64,000 bases of DNA from Competibacter_A sp002352125 (GCA_035441325.1 DAOROA010000024.1:3819-67818), one strand, 5' to 3'. Shown: positions 21,876 to 31,554, numbered from the stretch's first letter. Numbers and translations: made by a program. Notes: a model not told the origin generated them from the letters alone.

Positions 21876-23312
21876 ATGGGGAAACCAACCGGTTTTCTGG
21901 AAATTGCCCGCCACGAGCATGGCTACGCACCGGTCGCGGAACGAATTACCCACTTTCGCGACTTCGTAGCGCCTCTGCCGGAAGCCGCCGTCCGCGAACA
22001 GGCCGCTCGCTGCATGGATTGCGGCATTCCTTACTGCCATCGCGGCTGTCCGGTCCACAACATTATTCCCGACTGGAACGATCTGGTATATCGCGGCGGC
22101 TGGCGCGAAGCGTTGGAAGTGTTGCACTCTACCAATAACTTCCCGGAATTCACTGGGCGCATCTGTCCTGCTCCCTGTGAAGCCTCGTGCACGCTCAACT
22201 TCAACGATTCGCCGGTGACGATCAAAGACATCGAGTGCGCCATCATCGACAAAGGTTGGGCGGAAGGCTGGGTCCAGCCGCAAATCGCCACGCATCGAAC
22301 CGGCAAACGGGTGGCCGTGATCGGTTCGGGGCCTGCCGGTTTGGCCTGTGCCCAGCAACTCGCTCGCGCCGGTCACACCGTGGTGGTGTTCGAGAAGAAT
22401 GATCGCATCGGTGGGCTGCTCCGCTACGGTATCCCCGACTTTAAGCTAGAAGCCCGGCTCATCGATCGCCGGCTAGCTCAACTTCGGGCTGAGGGCGTCG
22501 AATTCCGCCCCAATAGCCACGTCGGCGTCGATATTCAGGCCCGCGCCTTGCTGGCCAAATTCGACGCAGTAGTGCTGGCTGGCGGTGCGGAACAACCGCG
22601 CGACCTGAACGTGCCGGGCCGGGAACTCCACGGTATCCGTTTCGCCATGGATTTCCTGACCCAGCAGAATCGTCGGGTGGCTGGGCAAAAAATCGCATCC
22701 GAAGAGATTCTAGCCACGGATAAAGACGTAGTGGTTATTGGCGGTGGCGACACCGGCTCCGACTGCGTCGGCACTTCGATTCGCCAGGGCGCGCATTCGG
22801 TAACGCAGTTGGAAATCATGCCCAAACCGCCGTTGCACGAAAACAAACTGTTAACTTGGCCAAATTGGCCGCTCAAGCTGCGGACTTCTTCCTCGCACGA
22901 GGAAGGCTGCGAGCGCGATTGGGCGGTTGCCACCAAGCGATTTCTCGGCCAGGATGGTCAAGTCAGGGCGATTCAAATCGTGCGTTTGGAATGGCGCGAA
23001 AGCAACGGCCGACAAATCATGGCTGAAGTACCGGGCAGCGAGTTTGAAATCAAGGCCGATCTAGTGCTGCTAGCCATGGGGTTCGTCCATCCGATGCACG
23101 AAGGCATGTTGCGGGACTTGGGTGTGATCCTGGACGAGCGCGGCAATGTTGCCGCCGGCACCGACGATTACCAAACATCGGTCAATAAAATCTTTGCGGC
23201 CGGCGACATGCGGCGCGGTCAATCGCTGGTGGTCTGGGCCATTCGCGAAGGGCGGCAATGTGCCCGGGCGGTCGATGAGTACTTGATGGGAAGTTCGGAG
23301 TTGCCGGTTTAG
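21876..23312 (+). CDS. gltD: glutamate synthase (NADPH), small subunit
   Basis: Supplies electrons from NADPH through FAD and Fe-S clusters to GltB. In the 478 residues, the N-terminal cluster cysteines are in CMDCGIPYCHRGCP and CPAPCEASC, the FAD-binding Rossmann motif is VIGSGPAGLACAQQLA (about residue 149), and the NADPH motif is VIGGGDTGSDCVGTS (about residue 288). The GltD-type CxxCxxxxC spacing is intact. The gene is transcribed with gltB and ends at a strong hairpin. Confidence 0.97.
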   Translation: MGKPTGFLEIARHEHGYAPVAERITHFRDFVAPLPEAAVREQAARCMDCGIPYCHRGCPVHNIIPDWNDLVYRGGWREALEVLHSTNNFPEFTGRICPAPCEASCTLNFNDSPVTIKDIECAIIDKGWAEGWVQPQIATHRTGKRVAVIGSGPAGLACAQQLARAGHTVVVFEKNDRIGGLLRYGIPDFKLEARLIDRRLAQLRAEGVEFRPNSHVGVDIQARALLAKFDAVVLAGGAEQPRDLNVPGRELHGIRFAMDFLTQQNRRVAGQKIASEEILATDKDVVVIGGGDTGSDCVGTSIRQGAHSVTQLEIMPKPPLHENKLLTWPNWPLKLRTSSSHEEGCERDWAVATKRFLGQDGQVRAIQIVRLEWRESNGRQIMAEVPGSEFEIKADLVLLAMGFVHPMHEGMLRDLGVILDERGNVAAGTDDYQTSVNKIFAAGDMRRGQSLVVWAIREGRQCARAVDEYLMGSSELPV

Positions 23313-23316
23313 GACC

Positions 23317-23352
23317 GCGGGGCGCCAGAGCGAAGATCGCCTGGCGCCCCGC
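23317..23352. terminator. hairpin terminator between gltD and thiM
   Basis: A perfect 12-bp stem (GCGGGGCGCCAG / CTGGCGCCCCGC), extended inside by GCGA/TCGC around an AGA loop, starts five bases after the gltD stop and lies between convergent genes. There is no real T tract, so it could act with Rho or as a bidirectional transcription barrier and mRNA stabiliser. Confidence 0.6.
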
Positions 23353-23366
23353 TGTTGGAGTTGGAA

Positions 23367-24176
23367 CTAGCCGATTCTTGCCCGCAGCCTCGTTTTCAGC
23401 GTCGCTTCGTCGAGGGCGTACAGGGCATCGAGCAGCGTCACTTGCAGAGTCCCCGGTCCCGGCGACCGCTCCGCTGCAATCTCCCCGGCCACACCGAACA
23501 CTGCCAGCCCAGCCACCGCAGCCGCGAAGGCATTTGGTTCCACCGCCAGACATGCCCCTGTAACCGCCGTCGCCGAACACCCCAATCCAGTAACACGAGC
23601 CATCAAGGGATGGCCGTTCTCGATCGCCGCGACCCGGCGACCGTCGGTCACGTAGTCTACCGCTCCCGTTATGGCCACCACGGCCTTGGTATCCGCCGCC
23701 AGCCGCCGCGCCGCATCCAGCGCCGTCTCCGAACCGTGCAGGCTATCCACGCCCCTGCCCTGTCCCGATTGCGTCTGCTCCATCAAGGTAATGATTTCCG
23801 ATCCGTTACCTCGGATGACGCTGGGTTCCAAGCGTGCCAGCGCGTTCGCCGCCGCCCGCCGGTACGGCGTCGCGCCGGCGCCAACCGGATCGAGGATCCA
23901 CGGTATGCCCAATGCGTGGGCTCGCATAGCCGCCAACTTACTGGCCGCGATTTGTTCGGAATACAGCGTGCCGATATTGACCACCAACGCTTGGCTGATG
24001 GCAACGAAATCCTCCACCTCGTCGCTGGAATGAATCATCGCCGGCGAGGCGCCTAGGGCCAGTAACGCATTGGCGGTGTTGTTCATCGCCACGAAATTGG
24101 TGATGTTGTGCACCAACGGTTGCCGTTCGCGAACGGCGGTCAGCAGTTTCCAGATAGCATCGGCCGACAAAATCAT
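23367..24176 (-). CDS. thiM: hydroxyethylthiazole kinase
   Basis: Phosphorylates 4-methyl-5-(2-hydroxyethyl)thiazole for thiamine salvage. The 269-residue protein has the ribokinase-like ThiM fold, with the N-terminal PLVHNITNFVAMNNTANALLALGASPAM, IPWILDPVGAGATPYRR, and the ATP/anion-hole motif GLGCSATAVTGACLA. No thiD, thiE or other thiamine gene is adjacent. It follows guaC by 9 bases on the same strand, so it is likely the distal gene of a malQ-guaC-thiM transcript. No thiamine (TPP) riboswitch was seen upstream. Confidence 0.93.
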   Translation of the reverse strand: MILSADAIWKLLTAVRERQPLVHNITNFVAMNNTANALLALGASPAMIHSSDEVEDFVAISQALVVNIGTLYSEQIAASKLAAMRAHALGIPWILDPVGAGATPYRRAAANALARLEPSVIRGNGSEIITLMEQTQSGQGRGVDSLHGSETALDAARRLAADTKAVVAITGAVDYVTDGRRVAAIENGHPLMARVTGLGCSATAVTGACLAVEPNAFAAAVAGLAVFGVAGEIAAERSPGPGTLQVTLLDALYALDEATLKTRLRARIG

Positions 24177-24185
24177 GAGCGTAAC

Positions 24186-25235
24186 TTATGCTTCGAAGAT
24201 CGGGTTCTGTTGTTCCGCCACCCGCACGAAGGTGGTGCGCTTGGTCAGCTCCTTCAACTGGCTTGCACCGACGTAGGTGCAGGCCGAACGCAGCCCTCCC
24301 AAAATATCCTTGATCGTCTCCGCCACCGGGCCGCGATAAGGAACGGTAACGGTCTTGCCTTCCGATGCGCGATATTCCGCGACGCCGCCGCTGTATTTCT
24401 CCATCGCCGCCCTGGAACTCATCCCGTAGAATTCGACGAAACGCTGACCGTCCCGTTCCAGGATTTCGCCGCCCCCCTCGTCGTGTCCCGCCAGCATGCC
24501 TCCGAGCATCACGAAATCCGCTCCCGCCCCAAACGCCTTGGCGACATCACCGGCACAAGTGCAACCACCGTCTGAGACGATTTGGCCGGAGAGGCCATGA
24601 GCTGCATCAGCGCATTCGATAATCGCCGACAGTTGCGGATACCCCACCCCGGTTTTGACCCGCGTGGTACAAACCGAGCCCGGTCCGATGCCGACCTTGA
24701 CGATATCGGCGCCCGAGAGCAGCAACTGCTCCACCATTTCTCCGGTGACCACGTTCCCGGCCATGATGATCTTGTCGGGATGCCGCGCCCGGACCTTGCC
24801 GATCTGCTCCGCGAAATACTCGGAATAACCGTTAGCCACGTCCATGCAGATGAACAACAGTTCTGGGCAGCGCTCCAGTATCCGCTCCAGCTTGGCAAGA
24901 TCGCTATCGAGAATGCCGGTACTGACCGCTACGTTCGTCAGCCGGTGGCCGGCCCCGTTGGGCGGGACCGTCGCGAAAGCGCTCCACGACTCCACCGGAT
25001 AATGCTTGTGCACAGCCGTGAACAACCCCCGTTCGGACAGGGCCGCCGCCATCTCGAAAGTGCCGACGGTATCCATGTTGGCGGCTATGACCGGGATACC
25101 CGTCCACGTTCGGCCGGTGTGGCGAAACTTGAAAGTCCGCTCTAAACGCACTTGGGCGCGACTGCCCAACGTCGAGCGCTTGGGCCGAATCAGAACATCT
25201 TTAAAACCCAGCTTCAAATCGGCTTCGATGCGCAT
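24186..25235 (-). CDS. guaC: GMP reductase
   Basis: NADPH-dependent deamination of GMP to IMP in purine salvage. The 349-residue IMPDH/GMPR TIM barrel contains FKDVLIRPKRSTLGSRA near the N-terminus, the catalytic Cys in GIGPGSVCTTRVKTGVGYP, and the GGCTCAGDVAKAFGAGADFVMLGGML phosphate site split across two loops. There are no CBS domains, and the length and start match GuaC rather than IMP dehydrogenase. Its ATG follows the malQ TGA with no intervening base. Confidence 0.93.
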   Translation of the reverse strand: MRIEADLKLGFKDVLIRPKRSTLGSRAQVRLERTFKFRHTGRTWTGIPVIAANMDTVGTFEMAAALSERGLFTAVHKHYPVESWSAFATVPPNGAGHRLTNVAVSTGILDSDLAKLERILERCPELLFICMDVANGYSEYFAEQIGKVRARHPDKIIMAGNVVTGEMVEQLLLSGADIVKVGIGPGSVCTTRVKTGVGYPQLSAIIECADAAHGLSGQIVSDGGCTCAGDVAKAFGAGADFVMLGGMLAGHDEGGGEILERDGQRFVEFYGMSSRAAMEKYSGGVAEYRASEGKTVTVPYRGPVAETIKDILGGLRSACTYVGASQLKELTKRTTFVRVAEQQNPIFEA

Positions 25236-26708
25236 TCACACCCGCCCGTACAGCTCCAGCAAGTGCCGGTAGTGCCTCGTGATCTGCGGTCCGACCTGCT
25301 CCAAGCGAAACCGCCAGCGCCAGTTGCCGTCGGCCACGCCGGGCCGATTCATGCGATCCTCGCCACCGAGCTCCAAGATATCCTGCATCGGCACCACCGC
25401 CAGTCGCGCCACCGAGGCAAACGCGCAACGCACCAACAGCTCCGGCATCGATTTCGGGTCGCCGCCGAGATAATCGAACAGGTGGGCACGAGTTCGCTCG
25501 TCTAGTTCCTCGAACCAGCCCAATGTCGTGTTATTGTCGTGAGTACCGGTGTAGACCACCGAATTCAGGACGTGATTGTGAGGTAGATACGGATTATCGG
25601 CCGCGCCACCGAAAGCGAAGTGCAGCACTTTCATGCCCGGTAGGCCGTGGTTATCCCGCAATGCCTCGACTTCTGGGGTGATGATGCCAAGATCCTCGGC
25701 CACCAGCGGCAACCGGCCAAACTCAGCGCGCAACGCCCGAAACAATTCGTCGCCTGGCGCCAGTTGCCAACGTCCGGATGCGGCCGTTTCGGCGCCGGCT
25801 GGGATCTCCCAGTACGCCTCCAATCCCCGAAAATGATCGATTCGCAACAGGTCGAACTGGGTTAACTGCGTATGGATGCGCTCCTTCCACCACCGAAACC
25901 CGTCAGCCCGCATCCGTTCCCAGGCGTAGTGCGGGTTCCCCCACAACTGGCCGGTGGCCGAAAAATAGTCGGGCGGCACGCCGGCGACCACCTCTGGCCG
26001 CCCTTCGTCGTCCAACAGGAAACAGTCTCGCCGTGCCCACACATCGGCGCTGTCGTAGCCGACGAACAGCGGAATATCGCCAAAAATCAAAACGCCCCGC
26101 TCGTTCGCGTATCGCTTGAGCGCCGCCCACTGTCGATAGAACAGGAATTGCTCGAATCGGGATTGCGCGATGCTCTTGCCGAGCTGCTGTCGCGTCGCCG
26201 CCAGCGCCTCCGGATGCCGGTCTCGCAGTTCGGGAGGCCAGTCGGCCCAAGCCGATTGACCTTGCGCCGCGCGGATGGCTTGGTACAGCGCGAAATCGTC
26301 TAGCCAAGATCGATGTTGAGCCAGAAACGCTTCGTACTCTCCCTGCGCCCGGCTGGCCTTCTCGAAGCCTTGCCGTGCTTCGCTCAGGCGCCGTTGCCGA
26401 TAAGTCCAGCCGTCCTCGCCGGCGTTCGGTCCGCCGTCCGGCTTCAGCCAGCCAGCCTCGATCAATGGCTCCAGCGCGATCAGGCGCGGGTTGCCGGCGT
26501 GGGCCGATTGCGCCGAATAGGGAGATAGATCGTCGTGCGGTGGCCCCAGTGGCAGCGTTTGCCAAATGGTGAACCCGCAAGCGGCCATGAAATCGACGAA
26601 CCGGTAAGCCTCCGGTCCCAGATCGCCGTTGTCGTACCCCCCGGGAAGCGAGGTCGGGTGCAACAGCAATCCCGCGCGTCGCCCGTCGAATGGCGAGCTT
26701 TGGCTCAT
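25236..26708 (-). CDS. malQ: 4-alpha-glucanotransferase (amylomaltase)
   Basis: GH77 enzyme transferring alpha-1,4-glucan segments; in bacteria with glycogen it processes maltodextrins. The 490-residue length suits the short amylomaltase type. Motifs: GLLLHPTSLPGGYDNGDLG at the start, the nucleophile Asp in LRIDHFRGLEAYWEIP, the acid/base Glu in LVAEDLGIITPEV, and YTGTHDNNTTLGWF. It lies 75 bases downstream of glgC on the same strand, so the two likely share transcription. Its stop is immediately followed by the guaC start. Confidence 0.95.
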   Translation of the reverse strand: MSQSSPFDGRRAGLLLHPTSLPGGYDNGDLGPEAYRFVDFMAACGFTIWQTLPLGPPHDDLSPYSAQSAHAGNPRLIALEPLIEAGWLKPDGGPNAGEDGWTYRQRRLSEARQGFEKASRAQGEYEAFLAQHRSWLDDFALYQAIRAAQGQSAWADWPPELRDRHPEALAATRQQLGKSIAQSRFEQFLFYRQWAALKRYANERGVLIFGDIPLFVGYDSADVWARRDCFLLDDEGRPEVVAGVPPDYFSATGQLWGNPHYAWERMRADGFRWWKERIHTQLTQFDLLRIDHFRGLEAYWEIPAGAETAASGRWQLAPGDELFRALRAEFGRLPLVAEDLGIITPEVEALRDNHGLPGMKVLHFAFGGAADNPYLPHNHVLNSVVYTGTHDNNTTLGWFEELDERTRAHLFDYLGGDPKSMPELLVRCAFASVARLAVVPMQDILELGGEDRMNRPGVADGNWRWRFRLEQVGPQITRHYRHLLELYGRV

Positions 26709-26783
26709 GCGTGATAACTCCTTGGCAGTATTGTTGAGATTGTGTGAACGCGTTGCGGAAACCGGAATCGTGTCGCGCGCCGT

Positions 26784-28055
26784 TTAACGAACGCGGGGCG
26801 ATTCTTGACCCAACATTTCGCGCGTAATCAGGACCACACCCCGCTCGGTCCGATAAAAACGCCGCGCGTCTTCTTCGGGATTTTCGCCGACTACTGTTCC
26901 GGGCGGAATGATGCATGCCCGGTCGATGATCACTTTGCTGAGCTGGCAATAGCGGCCGATATCGACGCCGGGCAGCACCACCGCATCCCGCAACCGAACG
27001 TAGGAATGAACCTGGACTCCAGAGAATAATAGCGAGTGATTCACGTAGCCGCCGGAAATAATGCAACCATCCGCCACCATCGAATCGACCGCCATGCCCC
27101 GACGACCGTCGTCGTCGAAAACGAACTTAGCAGGAGGCGACTGATCCAGGTAGGTCCAGATCGGCCAATGTCCGTCGTAGAGATTCAACTCCGGATCCAC
27201 GCCGACCAATTCCATATTTGCTTCCCAGAACGCGTCCACGGTCCCGACATCGCGCCAGTAACTTTGGGCCTTGGTTTGCACGTCGCGAAACGGATAAGTT
27301 ACTACCCGGTGTCGGCCGATCAGTGGTGGCAGGATATCTTTGGCGAAGTCGTGGTTGGATTCCGCCGTATCCGCATCCTCGATTAGCCGTTCGAACAGGA
27401 ACTGTGTATTGAACACGTAAATTCCCATCGAAGCTAGCGCTACGTTTTCTCGCCCCGGCAAGGTCTCGGGCTCTTTGGGTTTTTCCTCGAACCGAAGCAC
27501 CTCGTTGCGTTCGTTCACCGTCAGCACGCCAAATTCGCAAGCCCGCTCCCGCGGAACTTCGACGCTGCCGATCGTGACATCTGCCTTGCTTTCTACATGA
27601 TGGGCTAGCATCGGCCCGTAGTCCATTTTGTAGATGTGATCGCCGGCCAGAATCAGCACGAATTCGGGTTCGTGATTGCGGATGATATCCAGGTTTTGAT
27701 AGACGGCATCGGCGGTTCCTCGATACCACGATGCTTCGTCGATGCGCTGCTGGGCTGGCAGCAGCTCCACGAATTCGCCAAATTCGCCGCGCAAGAATCC
27801 CCAGCCGCGCTGGATGTGCTGAATCAAGGAGTGGGCCTTATACTGAGTCAGCACGCAAATTCGCCGGATTCCCGAGTTGATGCAGTTGGAGAGCGGAAAG
27901 TCGATGATCCGGTATTTGCCGCCGAAAGGAGTCGCTGGCTTGGCTCGCCACAGCGTGAGCTGTTTGAGTCGGCTACCGCGGCCACCGGCCAGGACGAGCG
28001 CGAGCGTTTCCCGGGTCAGGCGACTGACGAAGCGTGAGGTGATAGCGGCACTCAT
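26784..28055 (-). CDS. glgC: glucose-1-phosphate adenylyltransferase
   Basis: Makes ADP-glucose, the committed step of bacterial glycogen synthesis, usually under allosteric control. In the 423 residues, the nucleotidyltransferase signature is LVLAGGRGSRLKQLT, with KPATPFGGKYRIIDFPLSNC and the glucose-1-phosphate loop; a left-handed beta-helix domain forms the C-terminal third (YVNHSLLFSGVQVHSY, VVLPGVDIGRYCQL). It is divergent from glgB across about 213 bases, giving a shared control region for glycogen synthesis. glgA is not in the window. Confidence 0.97.
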   Translation of the reverse strand: MSAAITSRFVSRLTRETLALVLAGGRGSRLKQLTLWRAKPATPFGGKYRIIDFPLSNCINSGIRRICVLTQYKAHSLIQHIQRGWGFLRGEFGEFVELLPAQQRIDEASWYRGTADAVYQNLDIIRNHEPEFVLILAGDHIYKMDYGPMLAHHVESKADVTIGSVEVPRERACEFGVLTVNERNEVLRFEEKPKEPETLPGRENVALASMGIYVFNTQFLFERLIEDADTAESNHDFAKDILPPLIGRHRVVTYPFRDVQTKAQSYWRDVGTVDAFWEANMELVGVDPELNLYDGHWPIWTYLDQSPPAKFVFDDDGRRGMAVDSMVADGCIISGGYVNHSLLFSGVQVHSYVRLRDAVVLPGVDIGRYCQLSKVIIDRACIIPPGTVVGENPEEDARRFYRTERGVVLITREMLGQESPRVR

Positions 28056-28268
28056 GCGTTTGGTGTCCCTCTCTGCTATGATTTCCCGGTTTTCGGGTTC
28101 GGAGGCCGGGCGGCGTTTTGAGGCAGCTTTTCGGCCAGGGCGTCCGCAAATGGGCGTCGGAACATTTATATAGTAGGTCCCGAATGCAATCTATTGCCAC
28201 TTGTAGCGTCCCGAAGCTGGGGTTGCTCGGGACGGAGATCGGGTGACCTGGACGGCAGCCTTCCTGAG

Positions 28269-30557
28269 ATGACGCGCTCTGATCATAGCGATGACGACTT
28301 GAACCAAGCTCGGTCGGTCGACGACCAACTCGGCCACGATGCCGCCTTGCTACACGAGGGATGCCACCCCGACCCATTTACCGTGCTGGGTCGCCACGGT
28401 CGCGGCGAACGTGCGGTGATCCGCGCGTTTTTACCCGGTGCCCAGCAGGCCGAGCTAGCCGATATCGGCCAGCCTCTTCGGCGTTTGGCCGGTACTGACT
28501 TGTTCGAATGGCAAGGCGCTGCCGATGCGTTACCCACGCGCTATCGGCTGGCGTGGATCGATGCCAGCGGCCGGGAGCGCGTGGCTTATGATCCTTATGG
28601 ATTCCCCTCGCAGTTAAGCCTATACGATCTGCATCTGTTCAACGAGGGGCGCCATCTGCACGCTTACCGTGTGTTGGGGGCGCACCTGCGGTCGGTTGAC
28701 GGTATCGCCGGAGTCTTATTTTCGGTTTGGGCGCCGAACGCCGAGCGGGTCAGCGTTGTGGGCGACTTCAACGATTGGGATGGCCTGCATCATCCGCTGC
28801 GTCGGCGTGGTCACGTATGGGAGTTGTTCGTGCCCGAAGCCGTCGCGGGAACGCGTTATCAGTTCGAAATCCGCGTTCGAGGAACGGGTGAGCTGTTGCG
28901 CAAGAGCGATCCTTACGGCCGTTGCTTCGAGCTGCGACCGGCCGTTGCCTCGATCGTCGTCGGCAACGCCGCGTATTCTTGGCGCGATGAAGTTTGGATG
29001 TCGCGGCGGCGGCGGCAAAATTGGTCCCAGGCGCCACTATCTATCTACGAGGTGCATCTTGGCTCTTGGCAGCGGAATAACGGTGAGTACCTCTCCTACC
29101 AGGAACTGGCGCACCGGCTGGTCGCGTATGTCGTCTCGCTCGGTTTCACGCACATCGAGTTGATGCCGATCACCGAGCATCCGTTGGATGCGTCTTGGGG
29201 TTATCAGCCGACCGGTTATTTTGCCCCGACCAGCCGGTATGGCACTTTGAACGATTTCCGCCAGTTTGTGGATTATTGCCACCAAGCCGGCATCGGTGTG
29301 ATTTTGGATTGGGTACCTGGCCATTTTCCCAAAGACGCTCATGGCCTGGCACGGTTCGACGGTACGCATCTTTACGAGTACGAGGATCCGACTCGCCGCG
29401 AACATCGTGGTTGGGGAACCTTGGTTTTCGATTACGGCCGTAACCAAGTAAAAAATTTTCTGTTGGCCAGCGCTTGTTTTTGGCTAGAAGAATGTCATCT
29501 GGATGGCTTGAGAGTCGATGCCGTCGCGTCCATGCTGTATTTGGATTATGCGCGCGAGTCTGGCGAATGGGTGCCCAACCCTTTTGGTGGAAACGAAAAT
29601 CTGGAGGCGATCGCATTCGTGCGCGAGCTGAACGAAATCGTCCACCGTCGTTTTCCGGGCGTGTTGATGATCGCCGAGGAATCCACTGCTTGGCCGCTGG
29701 TCACTCGGCCTTCTTGGATGGGCGGTCTGGGGTTCGGCATGAAATGGAACATGGGTTGGATGCACGATACGCTGGAGTATCTAGCCCTCGATCCGGCTCT
29801 GCGCCGCTACCATCACGAGCTGCTGACCTTCGGATTGCTGTACGCCTTTACCGAAAATTTCATGTTGCCTCTGTCGCACGATGAAGTGGTTCACGGCAAA
29901 GGGTCGCTGTTTGCGCGGATGCCGGGAGATCGACGCCAGCGCTTCGCCAGCTTGCGCTTGCTCTATGTCTACATGTGGACTTATCCGGGCAAGAAATTTC
30001 TGTTCATGGGTGGCGAGCTTGCTCAAGAGCGGGAGTGGAGTTATGACTGGGCGCTGGACTGGGAATTGCTAGGTCAACCGGAACACCGGGGTATCCAGTC
30101 GTTGATTCGCGATCTGAACGGTTTGTATCGGTCTTTGGCGGGCCTTCATGTTTATGAATTTACTCAGGAAGGCTTCGAATGGTTGGATTGTCGCGATGCC
30201 ACTCAGTCGATCGTGGTTTATTTGCGTTGCAGCGGCAATCATCAAGTCGTGATAGTTGTGTTCAATTTTGCGGCGATGGCGCGTTTTGGTTATCGCGTTG
30301 GTGTGCCGTTGCCTGGCTTATATCGAGAGGTGCTAAATTCGGATGCGCTCCGCTACGGTGGTGGTGGTAGCGCCAATGGCGATATTTGTGCCGTTCCGGT
30401 ATTTCACATGGGGCAGCCTTGTTCGCTGGTGGTAGATTTGCCTCCGCTGACGGGTGTGATACTCGTGCCCGATGCGGTGGACCTTAGCGAAGCGGGATCG
30501 GGTGGAGTTTGTCGTGAAGCTGCAGCAGTTGCGTTATCTGACGGCTATCGTTCGTAA
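28269..30557 (+). CDS. glgB: 1,4-alpha-glucan branching enzyme
   Basis: Introduces alpha-1,6 branches into glycogen. It has 762 residues from the ATG at 28269; a TTG start at 28194 would add 25 atypical residues. The N-terminal GlgB-specific beta domain and CBM48 (about residues 40-230, including GCHPDPFTVLGRH and VWAPNAERVSVVGDFNDW) precede the GH13 barrel, with GLRVDAVASMLYLDY (nucleophile Asp), MIAEESTAWP (Glu) and PLSHDEVVHGKGS (Asp). The C-terminal about 30 residues extend beyond the usual all-beta end and overlap the cysB-like gene by 44 bases. Confidence 0.96.
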   Translation: MTRSDHSDDDLNQARSVDDQLGHDAALLHEGCHPDPFTVLGRHGRGERAVIRAFLPGAQQAELADIGQPLRRLAGTDLFEWQGAADALPTRYRLAWIDASGRERVAYDPYGFPSQLSLYDLHLFNEGRHLHAYRVLGAHLRSVDGIAGVLFSVWAPNAERVSVVGDFNDWDGLHHPLRRRGHVWELFVPEAVAGTRYQFEIRVRGTGELLRKSDPYGRCFELRPAVASIVVGNAAYSWRDEVWMSRRRRQNWSQAPLSIYEVHLGSWQRNNGEYLSYQELAHRLVAYVVSLGFTHIELMPITEHPLDASWGYQPTGYFAPTSRYGTLNDFRQFVDYCHQAGIGVILDWVPGHFPKDAHGLARFDGTHLYEYEDPTRREHRGWGTLVFDYGRNQVKNFLLASACFWLEECHLDGLRVDAVASMLYLDYARESGEWVPNPFGGNENLEAIAFVRELNEIVHRRFPGVLMIAEESTAWPLVTRPSWMGGLGFGMKWNMGWMHDTLEYLALDPALRRYHHELLTFGLLYAFTENFMLPLSHDEVVHGKGSLFARMPGDRRQRFASLRLLYVYMWTYPGKKFLFMGGELAQEREWSYDWALDWELLGQPEHRGIQSLIRDLNGLYRSLAGLHVYEFTQEGFEWLDCRDATQSIVVYLRCSGNHQVVIVVFNFAAMARFGYRVGVPLPGLYREVLNSDALRYGGGGSANGDICAVPVFHMGQPCSLVVDLPPLTGVILVPDAVDLSEAGSGGVCREAAAVALSDGYRS

Positions 30558-31488
30558 TAACCTGAATATTTCTGCGGCGGCGGATAGTTTGTATACCTCA
30601 CAGCCGGGCATCAGCAAACAGTTGCGCCTTTTGGAGGAGGAATTGGGGGTAGAGCTGTTTGGCCGTAATGGCAAACATTTGACCGAGGTGACTCCTGTTG
30701 GCCGGCAAATTATCGCGAAAGCCGAAAATATCTTGCGCGAAGTCAACAATATTCAAATGTTGGCCGAAGAGTATCGCGATGACCGGCGCGGCGATCTCTC
30801 TATCGCGACAACGCATACTCAAGCTCGCTATGCTTTGCCACCTGTGATCAAAGCTTTTCGGGAGCGCTATCCGGCCGTCAACTTGCAGGTTCATCAAGGT
30901 TCGCCGGCTCAGATTGCTGAATTGGTGCAGTCGGGTGAGGTGGATTTTGCGATTGCTACCGAGTCCCTAGAGCTGTTCGAAGACTTGGTGATGCTACCCT
31001 GTTACGTTTGGCAGCGTTGCGTGCTGGTGCCGTGTGGTCATCCGCTGGCGGCGCTGGGCCGTTTGACTTTGCAGGATGTTGCCCGGTACCCGCTAGTGAC
31101 TTATGTATTTGGTTTTACTGGCCGGTCTCAATTGGATGAGGCGTTTCGCGATGTGCAGCTCAAGCCGGTCGTGGCATTTACCGCGACCGATGCGGACGTC
31201 ATCAAGACCTATGTCCGTTTGGGCATGGGAGTCGGTATCGTTGCCCGCATGGCCTACGATTCACAGCAAGATCAAGATTTGGTGCGGTTGGATGCTGGTC
31301 ATCTTTTTGCAGCGAATGTGACTAAGATTGGCTTTAGGCGTGGCATGTTTCTGCGCTGTTATATGTACGATTTCGTGGAATTGTTCGCTCCGCATTTATT
31401 GCGGGAGCGCGTGCAGATGGCGGAACGTCTACAATCTTCCGATGAGGTGATTGCCATGTTTGATGGCTTGGAGTTGCCGGTGCGTTGA
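30514..31488 (+). CDS. cysB: LysR-type regulator, CysB family
   Basis: Transcription activator of sulfate assimilation; in CysB proteins the inducer is N-acetylserine and sulfide or thiosulfate antagonise it. The 324 residues equal the E. coli CysB length. The N-terminal winged helix-turn-helix starts VKLQQLRYLTAIVRNNLNISAAADSLYTSQPGIS, and the effector domain includes TTHTQARYALPPVIKAFRERYP and ATDADVIKTYVRLGMGVGIVA, both typical of CysB/Cbl. The GTG start at 30514 has GGAG ten bases before it and lies inside the end of glgB. The cysTWA transporter operon 3.5 kb downstream is a plausible target. Confidence 0.88.
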   Translation: MKLQQLRYLTAIVRNNLNISAAADSLYTSQPGISKQLRLLEEELGVELFGRNGKHLTEVTPVGRQIIAKAENILREVNNIQMLAEEYRDDRRGDLSIATTHTQARYALPPVIKAFRERYPAVNLQVHQGSPAQIAELVQSGEVDFAIATESLELFEDLVMLPCYVWQRCVLVPCGHPLAALGRLTLQDVARYPLVTYVFGFTGRSQLDEAFRDVQLKPVVAFTATDADVIKTYVRLGMGVGIVARMAYDSQQDQDLVRLDAGHLFAANVTKIGFRRGMFLRCYMYDFVELFAPHLLRERVQMAERLQSSDEVIAMFDGLELPVR

Positions 31489-31504
31489 AGTAATGGCAGG
31501 TAAA

Positions 31505-31523
31505 GAGATGATGACATAATATC
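31505..31523 (+). repeat. Ter-like site 3, upstream of the Tus-family gene
   Basis: GAGATGATGACATAATATC lies 17 bases after the cysB stop and ends 31 bases before the start of the Tus-family gene. It contains CATAAT (31515-31520), a plausible -10 for that gene, so bound protein would block its promoter. In E. coli, TerB overlaps the tus promoter and Tus represses itself; the layout here is the same. Confidence 0.65.
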
Positions 31524-31554
31524 AACAAAGCGTTGAAACGAACGGATCGACAAA

